A stretch of DNA of 64,000 nucleotides from Pseudotabrizicola sediminis (GTDB lineage: Bacteria; Pseudomonadota; Alphaproteobacteria; Rhodobacterales; Rhodobacteraceae): positions 62,001 through 126,000 of the forward strand of contig NZ_RPEM01000004.1 of assembly GCF_004745575.1 (NCBI RefSeq). Reading direction: 5' to 3'. Made by a program: the position numbers and the translations under genes. How positions within the stretch are numbered: the stretch's first letter is position 1; every line of letters starts with the position of its first letter. Shown here in pieces: positions 61,814 to 64,000 of the stretch. The notes under the pieces are model-generated. The model worked only from the letters and a program-made list of their open reading frames with translations, was not told where the DNA came from and ran no database searches.

Positions 61814-62016
61814 GTATCCATGTGGGCCGGGTCAAATTCAGATCCCCGGCACTGGCCAGAAAATAATGTTCCGGTGGCCTGTGAAAACGACAATGCGACA
61901 AGCCCCTGAGACTGGGGGCAACCCAGAAAAAAACCTTTCGCATCAGTCGCGCACCCACCAGCTGCGGGCACTTTGCCGGGCTGGACATCGCAACCCCCTT
62001 CCCCTTGGAGACAAAC

Positions 62017-62496
62017 ATGAACCGCACGATCATCACCCTTTCCATTGCTTCCCAACTGCTCGCTTTCGGTGCCTTCGCACAAACCACCGGCACGTCCGAC
62101 ATGGCATCCTCGTCCAGCTTCGGCAGTGACTGGTCAACATCGCTTGGGTTGGCAATGTTCGGCGAAGATGGAACCTCTGTCCGTCCATCGGCTGAGCTGT
62201 CCTCGCAGTGGGCCACCCTGTCGGAAGAAGACAAAGGCATGCTCCAGCGCGACTGCGCGGCGTATATGCAGCAATCCGAAGGGTCTACTGATGCCACCGG
62301 GGCCGCAACAGGCACAACCGACGGTGCTGCCGCTGGAACCACCGGGACAGCTGAAGGCGCTGGCACGACGGGCACTGCCGGGACCAGCATGGACACCACC
62401 GCCGGCACGGCCACGGATACGACAACGGCAGGCATCCCGATCACCGTGTCGATGGATCAGATGGAAGAAATCTGCGCTGCAACCAGCGACATGTGA
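62017..62496 (+). CDS. Secreted Thr/Ala/Gly-rich hypothetical protein
   Basis: 159 residues with a signal peptide (NRTIITLSIASQLLAFGAFAQ). After a short folded-looking part (SDWSTSLGLAMFGEDG, LSSQWATLSEEDKGMLQRDCAAYM), residues ~90-140 are low complexity, built of TG, TA, TD and AG units, and the C-terminus (ITVSMDQMEEICAATSDM) repeats the acidic, Cys-containing style; the two Cys may pair. No family recognised. ATG 62017 is preferred over TTG 62005 because GGAG lies 6 nt upstream. An EcfG-type box lies about 200 nt upstream. Confidence 0.7.
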   Translation: MNRTIITLSIASQLLAFGAFAQTTGTSDMASSSSFGSDWSTSLGLAMFGEDGTSVRPSAELSSQWATLSEEDKGMLQRDCAAYMQQSEGSTDATGAATGTTDGAAAGTTGTAEGAGTTGTAGTSMDTTAGTATDTTTAGIPITVSMDQMEEICAATSDM

Positions 62497-62502
62497 AACA
62501 AA

Positions 62503-62528
62503 GGAAGGCGCTCTTGCGTGCGCCTTCC
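62503..62528 (+). terminator. Terminator of the secreted protein gene
   Basis: GGAAGGCGC (62503-62511) / GCGCCTTCC (62520-62528), a 9-bp perfect stem with an 8-nt loop, beginning 7 nt after the stop codon. No T run. Confidence 0.7.
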
Positions 62529-63057
62529 CATTCAACCCGGATGCAGGCGTTGACAACCCGTGAGATTTGCCTGCCACGCAGCAATGGGCACATCTGATTC
62601 AGATCTGCGTTCAATGTACCCTTCAGCTCTTTTCGGGCGCGCGGTCCGTATTATGCCAGCACCCGTACTCTGGCATCACGGCCGCCTGTGGCGAAAAAGC
62701 CGAAATCCCACCATTTCCAGTTCTGCAGGAACCGTTTCAGCATCTGATGACCTTGCAGCAGATGATGGTTGATCAGCCCTTCAATCAGGTTGCACACCGC
62801 GAACCTGGTCCGCAATCTGCCGACAAAATGCCTGGGGCAGAACCAGCGAGCGCTAGATCCGGCAGGGAATATGCACCGCTTTTTCGGTGGACCGGGGTCC
62901 GAGGAAAAAGGCAATGCCCGCGGGACATCGGCAGTCTGTTGCGTTGCACCTCATGTCGATCGGCGCAAGACGCTCTCGGCCGACCGAGCGGGCTACTGGA
63001 AATTTGGCCTAGCAGCGGCAGGCACCATGGTTTGGGTCGGCTCTCGCCAGGCAGGTC

Positions 63058-63086
63058 GACGCGGCCCTGAGGCGCAGGGCCGCGTC
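63058..63086 (+). terminator. Perfect 12-bp hairpin in the gene-free region
   Basis: GACGCGGCCCTG (63058-63069) / CAGGGCCGCGTC (63075-63086) with a 5-nt AGGCG loop, followed by TATCTTGG. Either the end of an unannotated plus-strand RNA or a terminator region beyond the DUF3618-type gene coming from the right. Confidence 0.5.
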
Positions 63087-63136
63087 TATCTTGGTGGGGT
63101 AACGGGCGGGGGCATACAGACCGCCCTGAGTTTCGT

Positions 63137-64000
63137 TCAGGTCGCAGATTTGTCTGTTGCCTGACGCTCGCCATCACCCGTCGCGTGGTCATAGATCCGT
63201 GTGGCAGCTCCGGCGGCGCGGTCAACGATGACTTCTCCGGCAGATTTTCCCTCGGGCAGCAAGTTGGCAAGATCCGATCCTGCCTCCTTGAGTTCGTCCT
63301 TCACATCCGCCGCTGCAGTTCTGGCCATTGCCATGGCCTTTTCCCGCTCGACGTAGAACAGGTCCTGCGCCTCGGCAAACAGCCGGTCGCTGCTGTCGCC
63401 CATGGCATCGTCTTCCAGCTTGCTGTGCGGCAGAACCCCACCGATCGCAGCGCCCAGGGCTACGGCAAGAGCACCGACCACCAAAGGCTGATCTTCAAAG
63501 AAGCCGGTTGCGGCCTGTGCGCCTTTTTGCATGGCTTCACCCGATGCAACCCGCGCGTCATGCGCAGCACGACGGGCGGCAACCACGCGGGCACGCGCCT
63601 CTTCCGACAGATCATCCAGACCATGGGATAGCCGGTCCGTCAGGTCAGATGCGGCGGTGCCGACATCGTCGGCCATATCCGACACGGCAGACCGCATGGA
63701 ACTGGCAGCGCCGTGCATGCCGCCAGAAACTTCACCCTGCCGGTAGCCGCCGGTCCTGCGCCCTTGGGTGCGGCCCCGGTCCATTTGATGCGTGCCATAC
63801 CAATGCTGGTCTGACGCGTCAGTGTCTTCATTGCCGGATCGGATGGTCGGCCCAACCTCGCCCTGCCATGGGTCATGCCGCCCACGGGCACGGTCATGCG
63901 CCGACGCATTGCCCCATTGCTCGTCGTTGCGGTCGGTGGACCGGTTCTGGCCAAGGAACAGCCAGGCAAGGCCGACCCCGACCAGCGCCACTGCAGCCGG
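63137..64000 (-). CDS. DUF3618-type / nutrient-deprivation-induced membrane protein, N-terminus beyond window
   Basis: The frame is open to the right edge, so the start is missing; 288 residues are visible. The visible N-terminal part (ALVGVGLAWLFLGQNR) matches the end of the DUF3618 hydrophobic segment. Then a hydrophilic linker rich in Asp, Arg, Gly and Gln, and a helical amphipathic stretch (DMADDVGTAASDLTDRLSHGLDDLSEE). A second membrane span (PLVVGALAVALGAAIGGVLP) comes next, and a C-terminal charged helix. Such proteins are annotated as nutrient-deprivation- or stress-induced envelope proteins. A GTG at 63991 is probably internal. Confidence 0.72.
   Translation of the reverse strand, partial: PAAVALVGVGLAWLFLGQNRSTDRNDEQWGNASAHDRARGRHDPWQGEVGPTIRSGNEDTDASDQHWYGTHQMDRGRTQGRRTGGYRQGEVSGGMHGAASSMRSAVSDMADDVGTAASDLTDRLSHGLDDLSEEARARVVAARRAAHDARVASGEAMQKGAQAATGFFEDQPLVVGALAVALGAAIGGVLPHSKLEDDAMGDSSDRLFAEAQDLFYVEREKAMAMARTAAADVKDELKEAGSDLANLLPEGKSAGEVIVDRAAGAATRIYDHATGDGERQATDKSAT

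Larger units (their letters stand above)
61628..62016 (+). other. 389-nt non-coding stretch with palindrome and EcfG box
   Basis: After the chimera: GCGGA-GGCA-TCCGC hairpin (61637-61650), a perfect 16-bp palindrome GCACCAAG/CTTGGTGC (61654-61669) likely ending the glycan transcript, and an EcfG-type promoter (61789-61813). No gene seen. Confidence 0.55.
62497..63136. other. 640-nt stretch without a recognisable gene
   Basis: The longest gap in the window. It contains a terminator-like hairpin (62503-62528), a 13-nt palindrome ATCTGA-T-TCAGAT (62592-62604) and a 12-bp perfect hairpin (63058-63086). Frames in it have poor composition and no ribosome-binding sites. A small RNA ending at the 63058 hairpin, or decayed genes, would fit. 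Confidence 0.5.

Noticed and set aside
62567-63070. Frames of 87-167 codons in the gene-free right-hand region
   Set aside because: Cys/Trp/Arg/Ser-rich translations without start sites or similarity; better described as non-coding.
1-64000. tRNA, rRNA, CRISPR arrays, phage genes and intact insertion sequences
   Set aside because: Looked for by eye on both strands; no cloverleaf-like, repeat-spacer or transposase sequence was recognised.

Overview
The window is chromosomal DNA from a high-GC alphaproteobacterium, most likely Rhodobacteraceae (order Rhodobacterales; the genus cannot be fixed by eye). The evidence is a class II cytochrome c next to glutathione-dependent formaldehyde dehydrogenase, a roseobacter/rhodobacter-type flagellar order motB-flgE-flgK-flgL-flgI with CtrA-like boxes, an EcfG-family sigma factor with GGAAC-N16/17-CGTT-like promoters, Hint-domain proteins, and the transglutaminase/ATP-grasp/alpha-E operon. 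I see no rRNA, tRNA, CRISPR array, intact IS element or prophage.

Layout. 1-6.2 kb: housekeeping genes (cnoX-like fragment, Lon substrate-binding-like protein, Trm112-like protein, cytochrome c', I78 inhibitor, formaldehyde detoxification, NYN-LOTUS protein, LLM oxidoreductase, GNAT). 6.2-12.4 kb: lysine/diaminopimelate genes dapE and dapD, separated by a two-gene choice-of-anchor-L/Hint insertion, then a LOG-family gene. 12.4-18.1 kb: tamA-tamB outer-membrane assembly pair. 18.3-28.6 kb: xylose regulon, with divergent ROK regulator xylR and xylF-xylH-xylG-xylB-xylA, extended by a vanadium-haloperoxidase/PAP2 protein and an FG-GAP/UnbV protein. 28.6-30.6 kb: YihY membrane protein and aldo/keto reductase. 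30.7-36.6 kb: flagellar genes; flgK carries an in-frame stop nine codons before the expected end. 36.7-41 kb: map, CinA-like protein, GNAT, OmpA-like protein, LysR. 41.3-48 kb: three-gene transglutaminase-amidoligase / ATP-grasp-alpha-E / transglutaminase operon. 48-64 kb: a stress and envelope region.

The 48-64 kb region is the most unusual part. It holds a coiled-coil membrane protein behind an EcfG-type promoter and a 1438-residue CheB-CheR-PAS-histidine kinase-REC-REC-LuxR protein that puts a sensor kinase and a DNA-binding output on one chain. It also holds two membrane peptides of 24 and 23 residues, a YciF-like ferritin-fold protein, an EcfG-like sigma factor, a glycan cluster (glycosyltransferase, UDP-galactopyranose mutase, glycosyltransferase-GH1 chimera) behind a second EcfG box, a secreted Thr/Ala/Gly-rich protein behind a third, and a DUF3618-type envelope protein running off the right edge. 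My working hypothesis, an inference, is that this is a general-stress-response locus that remodels the cell surface.

All calls come from reading translations and DNA by eye; no database search or structure calculation was run.
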